A DNA stretch of 44,475 nt from Gallionellaceae bacterium (GTDB lineage: Bacteria > Pseudomonadota > Gammaproteobacteria > Burkholderiales > Gallionellaceae): the NCBI GenBank assembly GCA_030834965.1, contig JAUQWW010000063.1:1-44475 (forward strand). Direction: 5' to 3'. The translations under genes and the position numbers were made by a program. Positions 1 to 7,948 of the stretch are shown here, piece by piece. The notes under the pieces are model-generated. The model worked only from the letters and a program-made list of their open reading frames with translations. It did not search any database and was not told the origin of the DNA. Position 1 is the stretch's first letter; the number at the start of each line of letters is the position of its first letter.

Positions 1-72
1 TTGATGATCTTTTAAGTGCTGCTGAACATCCTGAAATTTTGTCATATGCTTGCCGTCGGCTAACCCTTCCAT
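1..72 (-). CDS. NAD-dependent sugar epimerase, N-terminal fragment (cut by window edge)
   Basis: Only about the first 24 codons are in the window. The reverse strand reads ATG at 72-70, directly after the TAA of the upstream dehydrogenase gene, with a second in-frame ATG at 45-43 that opens MTKFQDVQQHLKDHQ. A short amphipathic leader of this kind precedes the Rossmann domain in WbpP/TviC-type UDP-HexNAc 4-epimerases, and such an epimerase commonly follows a TviB/WbpA-type dehydrogenase. The glycine-rich NAD motif itself lies outside the window. The identity therefore rests on the leader and on the neighbour, and the start (72 or 45) is undecided. Confidence 0.42.
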   Translation of the reverse strand, partial: MEGLADGKHMTKFQDVQQHLKDHQ

Positions 73-1353
73 TTACAGTCTCCAGACGTTGAGTCCCGCC
101 GCACGTAGCGCCGTCTGATCAAATTGGGATTTCACATCAATAAAGCAACCCTTCTCGACGACCTTGGGCTGAAAATCAGCGAAAGGCTTGGCAAGGAATT
201 CGTGGTGGGAAACTGCCGCAATAATTGCATCTGCGCGCGGCAGCTCTTCCCAGGGTTCAAGCTTCAGTCCGTATTCGTGCAGCGCATCTTTGGGGTCCGC
301 CACAGGGTCATGTACATGCACTTCCAGTCCGTAGGACTGGAGTTCATGAATCAAGTCTGCAACCTTCGAATTTCTCAGATCAGGACAATTCTCCTTGAAG
401 GTCAAGCCAAGCACGTTTACCTTTGCGCCCTTGACATGAAAGCCGGCCTTGATCATTTCCTTTACGGTTTTTTCCGCGATGAACTTTGCCATTCCATCGT
501 TAATCCGGCGCCCCGCCAATATGACTTGGGGGTGATAACCGATCATCTCGGCCTTGTGGGTGAGGTAGTAGGGGTCTACGCCGATACAGTGCCCGCCGAC
601 CATGCCCGGGCGAAAAGGAAGAAAATTCCATTTGGTGCCGGCGGACTGCAGGACTTCCAATGTGTCAATGCCCAATTTGTCGAAAATGATGGCGAGTTCG
701 TTCATCAACGCGATATTCAGGTCGCGCTGCGTGTTCTCGATGACCTTCGCGGCTTCTGCGACCTTGATGCTGGACGCGCGATGTACGCCAGCTTTGACAA
801 TGGATCCGTAAAGCTGAGCGACTTTTTCCAGCGTGGCCTCGTCATCGCCGGAGACGACCTTGACTATGGTGGTCAGCGTGCGCTCTTTATCGCCCGGATT
901 GATTCTTTCCGGAGAGTAGCCAACGTGAAAATCCTTTTTCCATTTCATGCCGGAGTGTTTCTCCAGAATCGGAATGCATATCTCCTCAGTGGCACCGGGG
1001 TAAACCGTGGATTCGTAGGTGACAATGGCGCCACGCTTCATATGTTTTCCGACGGTTTCGCTGGCGCCAACGAGGGGGGTGAAGTCAGGCTGATGGGCAA
1101 TGTCTACCGGTGTTGGAACGGCAATGACGATATGGTCGGCCTGCGACAATTCAGCGGGGTCTGTGCTGACTGTGAGATGACTTGCCGCACGCAGGTCTTC
1201 GGTTGACACTTCTCCGGTCGGGTCGATCCACCGCTTATAGCTTTCTATCTTGCTGGTGGAGAGATCGAACCCGATGGTTCGCTGCTTTTTTCCAAACTCG
1301 ACAGCAAGAGGCAAACCCACATACCCCAGTCCAACCACGGCAACTACATTCAT
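73..1353 (-). CDS. UDP-N-acetylhexosamine 6-dehydrogenase (TviB/WbpA-type)
   Basis: 426 aa, full length for the nucleotide-sugar dehydrogenase family. It oxidises C6 of a UDP-N-acetyl-hexosamine to the uronate with two NAD+, feeding surface polysaccharide synthesis in the cytoplasm. The N-terminal Rossmann motif is GLGYVGLP (residues 8-15). A substrate-binding stretch FLPFRPG (244-250) precedes GGHCIGVDPYYLTHKA with the catalytic Cys256. That wording is typical of the TviB/WbpA/WecC branch rather than UDP-glucose dehydrogenase, which this genome has separately at 28261-29586. The stop codon abuts the start of a probable epimerase gene, so the two are likely one operon making a HexNAc-uronate. 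The exact epimer used cannot be read from sequence. Confidence 0.85.
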   Translation of the reverse strand: MNVVAVVGLGYVGLPLAVEFGKKQRTIGFDLSTSKIESYKRWIDPTGEVSTEDLRAASHLTVSTDPAELSQADHIVIAVPTPVDIAHQPDFTPLVGASETVGKHMKRGAIVTYESTVYPGATEEICIPILEKHSGMKWKKDFHVGYSPERINPGDKERTLTTIVKVVSGDDEATLEKVAQLYGSIVKAGVHRASSIKVAEAAKVIENTQRDLNIALMNELAIIFDKLGIDTLEVLQSAGTKWNFLPFRPGMVGGHCIGVDPYYLTHKAEMIGYHPQVILAGRRINDGMAKFIAEKTVKEMIKAGFHVKGAKVNVLGLTFKENCPDLRNSKVADLIHELQSYGLEVHVHDPVADPKDALHEYGLKLEPWEELPRADAIIAAVSHHEFLAKPFADFQPKVVEKGCFIDVKSQFDQTALRAAGLNVWRL

Positions 1354-1552
1354 GGTAAATCTCGCTTTTTTATTTAAGTAATTTTTTCAATCTATCAGAT
1401 ATGCCGGAAAGCTTCAATCTTACCCGCTTGTATCGTGCGTGCCTGGTGACAATTGCTAATTTTGCTCAAGGGGTGCAGGATGCTTCCGCAGAGATTGTTT
1501 GATCTCGGGTGTCTGATAATAATAAAAGCAGATTGCATTTAAGGAGGTTTTT

Positions 1553-2365
1553 ATGAATTTCAGGATGTTGTTGCATGTTTTTTGTGACTTCATGGTGAAT
1601 ATCATCCCCCATGCAAAGGTTATTCTCGCTTTTTGCCTGGGATGTTTGATTGCCAACCCGCTTTGGAGTGGCGAACTTTCTCGTACGATTGAAAACATCA
1701 AACCATCAGTTGTTGGAATCGGAACTTTCCAAAAAACCCGTAGCCCTCCAGTCAGTTTCATCGGCACGGGCTTTGTGGTGGGCGACGGCCTGAGCGTAAT
1801 TACGAATGCTCATGTGATTCCCAATGAAATGGACACCGAAAAAAAGGAATCACTGGGCATCATTACCGGCAAGGGAGATGCGACGGAATTCAGGACGGCT
1901 GCTCTGGTGGCTATTGACAAGGAGCACGACCTTGCCCATCTAAAAATCAGCGGACCCCCCCTGCCGGCCATGAAGCTTGGAGACTCTGGCACGGTTCTGG
2001 AGGGGCAGTCGCTTGCGTTTACAGGATTTCCCATCGGCATGGTTCTTGGATTTCACCCCGTGACGCATCGTGGCATGATTTCCTCGATTACTCCCGTCGT
2101 TATGCCGGCACTGAACTCCAGGAAGCTGGACGTAAAAATGCTTGTACAGCTTCAAAAATCGGCCTACACCGTGTTTCAGCTGGATGGAACAGCCTACCCG
2201 GGGAGCAGTGGCAGCCCGTTATATGACCGTGAAACAGGTGTCGTTTACGGGATTATCAACATGGTATTCATAAAAGGGCTGAAAGAAGCCGCGCTGAGTC
2301 AGCCGAGCGGCATTACTTATGCGATTCCGGGTAACTATATTCGAGACCTATTGCAGAGCAAATAG
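1553..2365 (+). CDS. HtrA-like trypsin-fold serine protease without PDZ domain
   Basis: 270 aa. A hydrophobic segment (about residues 20-36) should act as a signal peptide or anchor, putting the protease domain in the periplasm. The chymotrypsin-fold triad is visible: His87 in TNAHVI, Asp126 in EHDLAHL, and Ser219 in PGSSGSP. There is no PDZ domain after the catalytic domain, unlike DegP/DegS, so recognition and regulation must differ. A strong ribosome binding site (AAGGAGG) lies 5-6 bases before the ATG. It sits between a polysaccharide dehydrogenase gene and the PEP-CTERM regulatory genes, so a role in processing exported or sorted proteins is possible. That link is inferred from position only. 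Confidence 0.8.
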   Translation: MNFRMLLHVFCDFMVNIIPHAKVILAFCLGCLIANPLWSGELSRTIENIKPSVVGIGTFQKTRSPPVSFIGTGFVVGDGLSVITNAHVIPNEMDTEKKESLGIITGKGDATEFRTAALVAIDKEHDLAHLKISGPPLPAMKLGDSGTVLEGQSLAFTGFPIGMVLGFHPVTHRGMISSITPVVMPALNSRKLDVKMLVQLQKSAYTVFQLDGTAYPGSSGSPLYDRETGVVYGIINMVFIKGLKEAALSQPSGITYAIPGNYIRDLLQSK

Positions 2366-2650
2366 ACATGAATAATGGGTTAAGGGAATTACCTTACCTA
2401 TTGTGTCAATTAACCATTTCCATCAAAATGGGCAAGTGTTCTACAGGGAATGGTAATGCTGCTGTATATTGCTGGGGGCGAGATGGCTCGTGCCTCAGGT
2501 GTGATATGCGGTATCGTCACTGCAGAATGATTTATGCAAACAAAGGCCTGCCCCAGCTTATTGGTGCTGGGTATGCAATGGCAGAAATATTGAAGATGAG
2601 ACGAACAGTTGCCTCTGGCAATTAAACCAGGGATGCACCAAGGAGAGGAT

Positions 2651-3184
2651 ATGCAACCGATTACCGTGGCAATAGCCGACGCTGACCGGGGAAGGCAAAC
2701 AAAATTCGAACACTCTCTGCAGTCTGAACAAGGCATCAGGGTGCTCACGAATGTTGCGTCGAGCAAAAATGATATGGCCAGAAATCGTCGGCTTAAGCCA
2801 CGCACGAGCATTTCTGCGATTGAAGATGTAGTGGCCAGGGTTCGTCGCCTCAATCCTCGTGTTCTGTTAGCCAACCTGAATCAGTGTATGGATGCCGATT
2901 GCGCCATGCTGGTCTCGTTGCGCCGAGAGTGTCCAGAGACGCTTGTGGTGCTGTTGGCCGATGAAGTAGTTCGGGAAGATCAGATTATCCAAGCCTTGGC
3001 AAGCGGTGCACGCGGCTGCCTGAGCGGTGAATCGGCACTTTCTTTCCTCTCAAAAGCCGTGCATGTGGTAGACCGCGGTGAGGCATGGGTTCCTCGCAGA
3101 ATGCTCGGTAAAATTATGGATGAAGTGTTGCATTGGGGCCATGAAAGTTCAGCAGCGGAGGTTCGTCTTGATTCTGCTTGCTAG
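2651..3184 (+). CDS. Atypical receiver-only (NarL-like) protein, phospho-acceptor Asp apparently replaced
   Basis: 177 aa from the ATG at 2651. I prefer this start because AGGAG stands at 2641-2645; an in-frame start at 2609 has no such site. The fold pattern follows a NarL-family receiver: VAIADAD at the N-terminus for the acidic pocket, then a VLLANLNQ strand where the phospho-accepting Asp would normally lie, then VVLLADE and GARGCLSGE. Asn seems to occupy the acceptor position. The HTH half of NarL proteins is absent, and the sequence ends soon after the receiver. It overlaps the next gene by 44 bases in another frame, which suggests coupled translation. It is probably a phosphorylation-independent receiver partnering the following regulator. 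I do not recognise a named orthologue. Confidence 0.6.
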   Translation: MQPITVAIADADRGRQTKFEHSLQSEQGIRVLTNVASSKNDMARNRRLKPRTSISAIEDVVARVRRLNPRVLLANLNQCMDADCAMLVSLRRECPETLVVLLADEVVREDQIIQALASGARGCLSGESALSFLSKAVHVVDRGEAWVPRRMLGKIMDEVLHWGHESSAAEVRLDSAC

Positions 3185-3821
3185 TTCATCAGAGGAAGCG
3201 TTCGTCTGCTGGAAGCGTGGAGTATCCGACTTTGCACCTGTGCATTGCATAACCAAACTGGACCTGCTCAAGGATGAGTTCGCGCGGGTAAAACCGCAGA
3301 TTCTCCTGCTCGATCACGACCTGCCCGGACTGGATGGCCCTTCAGTCGTTTCCGATTTGATGAAACTGAGCCCGGAAACCAAAATTGTTATTTTGAGCGG
3401 TGCTCTTTCTGATGAAGCTGAATGGGGTTTGTTCAAGGCGGGCGTGAGGGGGTGTTGCCCCAGAGATATCGAACCCAAACAACTTAAAAGCGTTGTCATG
3501 GCTGTGCAGCAAGGAGAGCTGTGGATACGGAGGACGCTAACCTGCCGCCTTCTGGATGAGCTCGGGTTAATCATACGTGAGAAAAATCAGATAAAGCAGG
3601 CTGCCAGCAACTTGCTTGTGAATCTTACTCAGCGCGAACATGAAATTGCCACGCTTGTTGGGAATGGCGAGAGCAACAAACAGATTGCGCAACGCCTGTC
3701 CATTACCGAACGCACAGTGAAAGCGCACTTGACGGAGATTTTTCGTAAACTGGATGTTGCTGATCGGCTCAAACTAGCGCTGATCGTGAATAATTCGACT
3801 GGGGCGCATGAGCAGATGTGA
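3141..3821 (+). CDS. NarL/LuxR-family response regulator
   Basis: 226 aa from the ATG at 3141, where the receiver sequence begins; the open frame extends upstream to 3078. The receiver contains LLLDHDLPGLDG with an intact acceptor Asp, followed by the IVILSG strand and a KxxVxAVQQGE linker typical of NarL proteins. The C-terminal LuxR-type HTH starts at LTQREHEIATLV and includes NKQIAQRL and ERTVKAHLTEIFRKL, the recognition helix region. The N-terminal acidic pair of the receiver is weak (LILLASSSEE), so phosphorylation may be unusual. It is translated overlapping the receiver-only gene. Being upstream of the PEP-CTERM sugar transferase, it may regulate polysaccharide genes, but no target is shown by the sequence. 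No sensor kinase gene is adjacent. Confidence 0.78.
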   Translation: MKVQQRRFVLILLASSSEEAFVCWKRGVSDFAPVHCITKLDLLKDEFARVKPQILLLDHDLPGLDGPSVVSDLMKLSPETKIVILSGALSDEAEWGLFKAGVRGCCPRDIEPKQLKSVVMAVQQGELWIRRTLTCRLLDELGLIIREKNQIKQAASNLLVNLTQREHEIATLVGNGESNKQIAQRLSITERTVKAHLTEIFRKLDVADRLKLALIVNNSTGAHEQM

Positions 3822-4149
3822 ATCGCACCACGATCATTATTTATCCTCGTTATAATCTAAGCAGATAATTCCCGCAGAGCCTGTTCGCACGACCTCTCGC
3901 GCAATGTTTTGAGCCCAGATCCTAATTAAGGATTTTCCTTATTGCCCCTGCATGGCTGGTTGCATAAGATTGAGTATGGCTTGTCAGAGCCTGCCCAAGC
4001 ATTATTTCTGCCCTGAATAATTCAGAAAAATAGCTGTTTCACTTCAATAAGGGTGTACCAAAGTCCAATTGTGCTCGTTGCCGAAGCCGATATGATTTAT
4101 TCATCATTCAACATACCCGAGTGAATCGATATGGCTAAGGGATAAGAAG
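3822..4149 (+). other. Intergenic region upstream of the PEP-CTERM sugar transferase gene
   Basis: 328 bases without a credible gene. It holds a small hairpin (TAAGGA / TCCTTA at 3927-3941) and the 19-bp repeated element at 4054-4072. I looked for a sigma-54 -24/-12 pair (GG, ten bases, GC) and found only an off-spacing near-match (GG at 3978-3979, GC at 3989-3990, one base short), so the promoter type remains open. The likely translation signal is the purine-rich stretch just before the ATG at 4150. Confidence 0.5.
4054..4072 (+). promoter_or_regulatory. 19-bp repeated element, copy 1 (candidate PEP-CTERM box / PrsR site)
   Basis: The 19-mer TGTACCAAAGTCCAATTGT lies 78 bases before the start codon of the PEP-CTERM sugar transferase. 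A second copy with one substitution (C to T at position 6) is at 7820-7838, upstream of prsR. The two genes belong to the same known system, and PrsR-type regulators are named for a box upstream of PEP-CTERM genes. This makes a shared regulator site likely. Binding by PrsR is inference. Confidence 0.55.
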
Positions 4150-5535
4150 ATGTTCAAAATTTCCAATCACTACGTTTCGCGAACAGTATTCATTCTGCTT
4201 CTCGTCGAAATCTCTATCCTGGTAGCTTCAGTCTACCTTGGGGCAACCATCAGGTTCTATCCGGAATCTCAGCAGTTTGATCATTTCTTTCTGTCGGCAT
4301 GCGTTTTTGCGTTGGTGATGGTCTTCAGCATGAGCGCTCTGGGTATGTACCAGAATAATTTTGTGGAGGATTTGAGGAACACGCTTCTTCGCCTGATGCC
4401 TTCCTTCGCATTGGGATTCGGCATCATAACTCTGGTTTTCTATTTGGTTCCGGATCTCTACTTTGGTCGTGGCATCCTGGGTTTCGTAATCATCATCGCT
4501 GCCTTTGGAACGCTGCTGGCAAGAGCGCTTTTTTTCAAATCGGCCAAATCCAAATTTCTCGAATCACGGATCATGTTTCTGGGTGGAGGGTCGCTGGCCA
4601 GGGAATGCAGAGAGATGGTCATGGCCAATATGGGGTACCATAAATACGATATTGTTGGTTTTATTCCGATGCCGGGTGAAGAATGCGCCGTGCCGTCCTC
4701 GGCCTTGTTGCCCGCCAATGGGTCATTGGCGTCCATGGCAAGCAAATACAATGCAAGTGAAATTGTAGTCTCGGTGCAGAACCGCCGGGGCGGGACGTTT
4801 CCAATTCAGGAATTGCTGGAATGCAAGCTGAATGGAGTCAAGGTGACCGGCGCAGAGACTTTTTTTGAGCGTGAGGCATGTCAGATCAAGGTGGACTCTC
4901 TGCAGCCCGGCTGGCTGGTTTTTGGCGGTGGGTTTGATCAGAGTTTCCTGCGGACCTCCATCAAGAGAATTTTTGATTTGTTTACCAGTGCAATTCTTTT
5001 TGTTGCCACGCTTCCTGTCATGCTGGTTACGGCGCTCTGTATTTTTATTGAAGACCGGGCGCCGATTTTTTATCAACAGGAAAGAGTCGGCAAGGATGGA
5101 CAAACTTTCATGGTGCTGAAGTTTCGCAGTATGCGAAACGATGCCGAGAAAGCTGGGAAACCGCAATGGGCGGCTGCAGACGATCCGCGCACGACGAAGG
5201 TGGGACGCATCATTCGCAAGTTGAGAATCGACGAACTCCCACAAATTCTGAATGTTCTCAAGGGGGAAATGAGTTTTGTTGGGCCACGTCCGGAACGTCC
5301 CTATTTTGTTAAGCAGCTCAGCGAAGAAATCCCCTATTACAATGTGAGGCACAGCATTAAGCCGGGGATAACCGGCCTGGCGCAAGTGCGCTACCAGTAT
5401 GGATCATCTGTCGATGATGCGATTCAGAAGCTCCAATATGACTTATACTACGTCAAGAATAATAGTTTGTTTCTGGATGTACTCATACTGATCGAAACTG
5501 TTCAGGTCGTCTTGTTTGGCAAGGGCGGCAGGTGA
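4150..5535 (+). CDS. PEP-CTERM/XrtA-associated polyprenyl glycosylphosphotransferase (sugar transferase)
   Basis: 461 aa inner-membrane enzyme that starts a repeat unit by moving a sugar-1-phosphate from a UDP-sugar to undecaprenyl phosphate. Four membrane helices occupy about residues 12-125, followed by a cytoplasmic Rossmann-like region (IMFLGGGSLARE). A further membrane segment around 275-300 leads into the bacterial sugar-transferase domain, with KRIFDL, YQQERVGKDG, LKFRSM, LRIDELPQ, GPRPERP and KPGITGLAQV all visible. The architecture and length fit the family described in exosortase genomes (EpsB-like, TIGR03013-type) rather than plain WcaJ. PrsK and PrsR genes follow at once. The 19-bp element upstream suggests control by PrsR. 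Confidence 0.85.
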   Translation: MFKISNHYVSRTVFILLLVEISILVASVYLGATIRFYPESQQFDHFFLSACVFALVMVFSMSALGMYQNNFVEDLRNTLLRLMPSFALGFGIITLVFYLVPDLYFGRGILGFVIIIAAFGTLLARALFFKSAKSKFLESRIMFLGGGSLARECREMVMANMGYHKYDIVGFIPMPGEECAVPSSALLPANGSLASMASKYNASEIVVSVQNRRGGTFPIQELLECKLNGVKVTGAETFFEREACQIKVDSLQPGWLVFGGGFDQSFLRTSIKRIFDLFTSAILFVATLPVMLVTALCIFIEDRAPIFYQQERVGKDGQTFMVLKFRSMRNDAEKAGKPQWAAADDPRTTKVGRIIRKLRIDELPQILNVLKGEMSFVGPRPERPYFVKQLSEEIPYYNVRHSIKPGITGLAQVRYQYGSSVDDAIQKLQYDLYYVKNNSLFLDVLILIETVQVVLFGKGGR

Positions 5536-5667
5536 CCTGGGCAAGTAACGCAAAGTTGCATTAAAGCAGCAATGTAGTCGCCGCTTGTTGACATGATTGG
5601 CTTCCCCTAACTTGTCAACGTGCGGGAATAACAAAATATCATTGCTTCTACCAAGAATTGGAATCAG

Positions 5668-7743
5668 ATGTTGACAAGCATCGCGGCATTCAGCTATTCC
5701 ATCGCCGCCGTGGCATTTCTTTCCCTGTCAGTGCTTTTGTTGACCAGTTGGCGTGGCCGCCTGCACGGGATGGTGCTGACAGCTGCATGCTTGCTGACAG
5801 CGCTTTGGGCGTCGACAGTTGCCTATCAGGCCGCATGGGGGAACCCCTTCTCGCTGGCGGCGGAACTCTTTGAAATTCTTCGGAATGCAGCCTGGTCTGT
5901 CTTTCTACTGTTGCTGCTGGGGCCTTTCCAGACGACAAGCAGTTCTTCCAAGGTCAGGCTCAAGCCCGCTGTAGCAGCCATCGCGGCCTTTTACGTTTTG
6001 TTCCTGTTGTTGTCCGTCTTCAACTTCGGGAAGCTCGGATCCCCACTGGGCGGTACGAGCCTTATTACAGGCATTGTTGGGCGTGTGGCGCTGGCGGTCA
6101 TAGGGATGCTTCTGGTGGAGCAGCTTTACAGAAATACGCTTGCCAAAGAGCGGTGGGGAATCAAGTTCGCCTGCCTGGGAATTGGTGGCATATTCGCTTA
6201 CGATTTTTACTTGTATAGCGATGCAATGCTGTTCAGGCATGTAAATACAGAGATATGGGCTGCCCGCGGCGTTATCAATGCGCTGGCGGTTCCCCTGATT
6301 GCGGTATCGGCTGCACGCAATCCGCAATGGTCGCTGAGTATTTCGGTATCGCGCCGCGTCCTGTTTCATTCTGCTGCACTGTTCGGATCTGCCATCTACC
6401 TGCTGGCCATGGCTGCCGCCGGCTACTACCTGCGCTTTGTCGGTGGGAGTTGGGGAATGGTCATGCAGGCGGCTTTCTTGTTTGGGGCCGTGATTCTGCT
6501 CGTGGGAGTATTATTTTCCGGGGCGTTTCGTTCATGGCTCAAGGTATTCATCAGCAAGAATTTCTATAATTACAACTACGACTATCGGGAAGAGTGGTTA
6601 CGCTTTACCCGCATTCTTTCCGAGGATAGCCATGGGCTCGGTGAACGAGCCGTCCAGGCTGTGGCAGAACTAGTGGAAAGCCCCGGTGGCGCTTTGTACA
6701 TAAGCAGGGATTCCGGTAGTTGCGAACCGGCCGCCCGCTGGAACATGCCCTTGAAGAGCGAGTCAGAACCGCTGAAGGGTTCCTTTTGCCAGTTCCTGGA
6801 GCATAAGCAATGGGTGGTAGATCTGCAGGAATATACCGCAAATCCGGAAAGATACGGAGCAATCTCCATCCCTCAGTGGCTGCAAACCATTCCGCAAGCG
6901 TGGCTGGTGGTTCCACTGATTTTACACGGGCGTCTGTTCGGTTTTGTGGTGTTGGCTCAACCCAGAAGCAGAGTCAAACTAAACTGGGAGGTGATTGACC
7001 TGCTGAAAATTGCGGGCAGCCAGGCAGCAAGTTATCTTGCCCAGCAGGAATCGGCCAATGCACTCATGGTTGCACGCCAGTTTGAATCCTTTAACCGCAT
7101 GTCCACCTTTGTAGTGCATGACCTGAAAAACCTTATTTCCCAGTTATCGCTGCTGCTGTTGAATGCAGAAAAACATAAGGACAATCCAGAATTCCAGAAG
7201 GACATGTTGGAAACGGTGGATCTCTCTGTCCAAAAGATGAAGCTGCTGCTGCATAAATTGGCCCGAGGAATTTCCGTGGAGAGTACCGCCCCGATTTCCA
7301 TGGGCCCGCTGTTGCAGCAGGCAATCGCGTCAAAATCTGCGTTCGAACCGAAGCCGATCCTTGAAATGCTGGATGCAGACCTGATCGTGTTGGCCAATGA
7401 AGCTCGGCTTGAGAGGGTACTCGGCCACATTATCCAGAACGCGATTGAAGCTACACCCAGGGATGGAAAGGTGGTAATCCAGACTGCCAGGCGTGAGGAA
7501 TCTGTGGTCGTTGAAATAACAGATACCGGGCAAGGCATGAGCGAGGAGTTCATTCGCGAACGGCTGTTCAAGCCCTTCGAGTCCACCAAATCGGCGGGTA
7601 TGGGCATTGGCGTATTCGAGAGCCGCGAATATGTCCATGAACTTGGAGGCAGCATAGAGGTCACCAGTCGCCTGTCAATCGGCACGACTTTCCGGGTAAT
7701 ATTGCCGCTCCATAATTTCAAGCGTAGGCAGATTCAGCTCTGA
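5668..7743 (+). CDS. prsK: PEP-CTERM system sensor histidine kinase PrsK
   Basis: 691 aa. The N-terminal 285 residues are hydrophobic, with about eight membrane helices and no large periplasmic loop. A GAF-like domain follows (about 320-455; ALYISRD, WLVVPLILHGRLFGFVVL). The kinase core has the H-box FVVHDLKNLISQL with His484, then an HATPase domain with QNAIEATP, DTGQGMSEE and GMGIGVFESREYV. HDLKN instead of HELRTP is characteristic of PrsK-type kinases. Established knowledge: PrsK pairs with PrsR and RpoN to switch on PEP-CTERM protein genes, for example in floc-forming Zoogloea. Here prsR follows after a 205-base gap that contains its own 19-bp element, so the pair may be transcribed separately. 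The signal sensed is unknown. Confidence 0.88.
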   Translation: MLTSIAAFSYSIAAVAFLSLSVLLLTSWRGRLHGMVLTAACLLTALWASTVAYQAAWGNPFSLAAELFEILRNAAWSVFLLLLLGPFQTTSSSSKVRLKPAVAAIAAFYVLFLLLSVFNFGKLGSPLGGTSLITGIVGRVALAVIGMLLVEQLYRNTLAKERWGIKFACLGIGGIFAYDFYLYSDAMLFRHVNTEIWAARGVINALAVPLIAVSAARNPQWSLSISVSRRVLFHSAALFGSAIYLLAMAAAGYYLRFVGGSWGMVMQAAFLFGAVILLVGVLFSGAFRSWLKVFISKNFYNYNYDYREEWLRFTRILSEDSHGLGERAVQAVAELVESPGGALYISRDSGSCEPAARWNMPLKSESEPLKGSFCQFLEHKQWVVDLQEYTANPERYGAISIPQWLQTIPQAWLVVPLILHGRLFGFVVLAQPRSRVKLNWEVIDLLKIAGSQAASYLAQQESANALMVARQFESFNRMSTFVVHDLKNLISQLSLLLLNAEKHKDNPEFQKDMLETVDLSVQKMKLLLHKLARGISVESTAPISMGPLLQQAIASKSAFEPKPILEMLDADLIVLANEARLERVLGHIIQNAIEATPRDGKVVIQTARREESVVVEITDTGQGMSEEFIRERLFKPFESTKSAGMGIGVFESREYVHELGGSIEVTSRLSIGTTFRVILPLHNFKRRQIQL

Positions 7744-7819
7744 AGTGAACTTTTGCAAGTGAATTTATGTGGCAAGCTGCGTTAACATCTGAGCTACTTA
7801 ACCGCCCCTTATCTTTACC

Positions 7820-7838
7820 TGTACTAAAGTCCAATTGT
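7820..7838 (+). promoter_or_regulatory. 19-bp repeated element, copy 2 (candidate PEP-CTERM box / PrsR site)
   Basis: TGTACTAAAGTCCAATTGT differs from the copy at 4054-4072 in one base. It lies 110 bases before the chosen prsR start. If PrsR binds here the gene is autoregulated. I found no well-spaced sigma-54 promoter between the element and the gene; the closest (GG at 7894, GC at 7907) is one base too wide. Confidence 0.55.
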
Positions 7839-7948
7839 TCATGTTCGCAAAGTAAGTAGTATGCCAATGCTTCCCATTTGCCCTGTTGCACTTGGAACTT
7901 GAAAACGCCATATTGTCGAGCAAGTCGCATAACGGCAAGAGGAACACA

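Noticed and set aside
2368-2625. 85-codon ORF after the protease gene
   Set aside because: No ribosome site, Cys-rich odd composition, and no family resemblance; left as intergenic.
3940-4000. Sigma-54 promoter upstream of the sugar transferase
   Set aside because: GG and GC pairs are present but one base off the strict ten-base spacing; the same holds near 7894.
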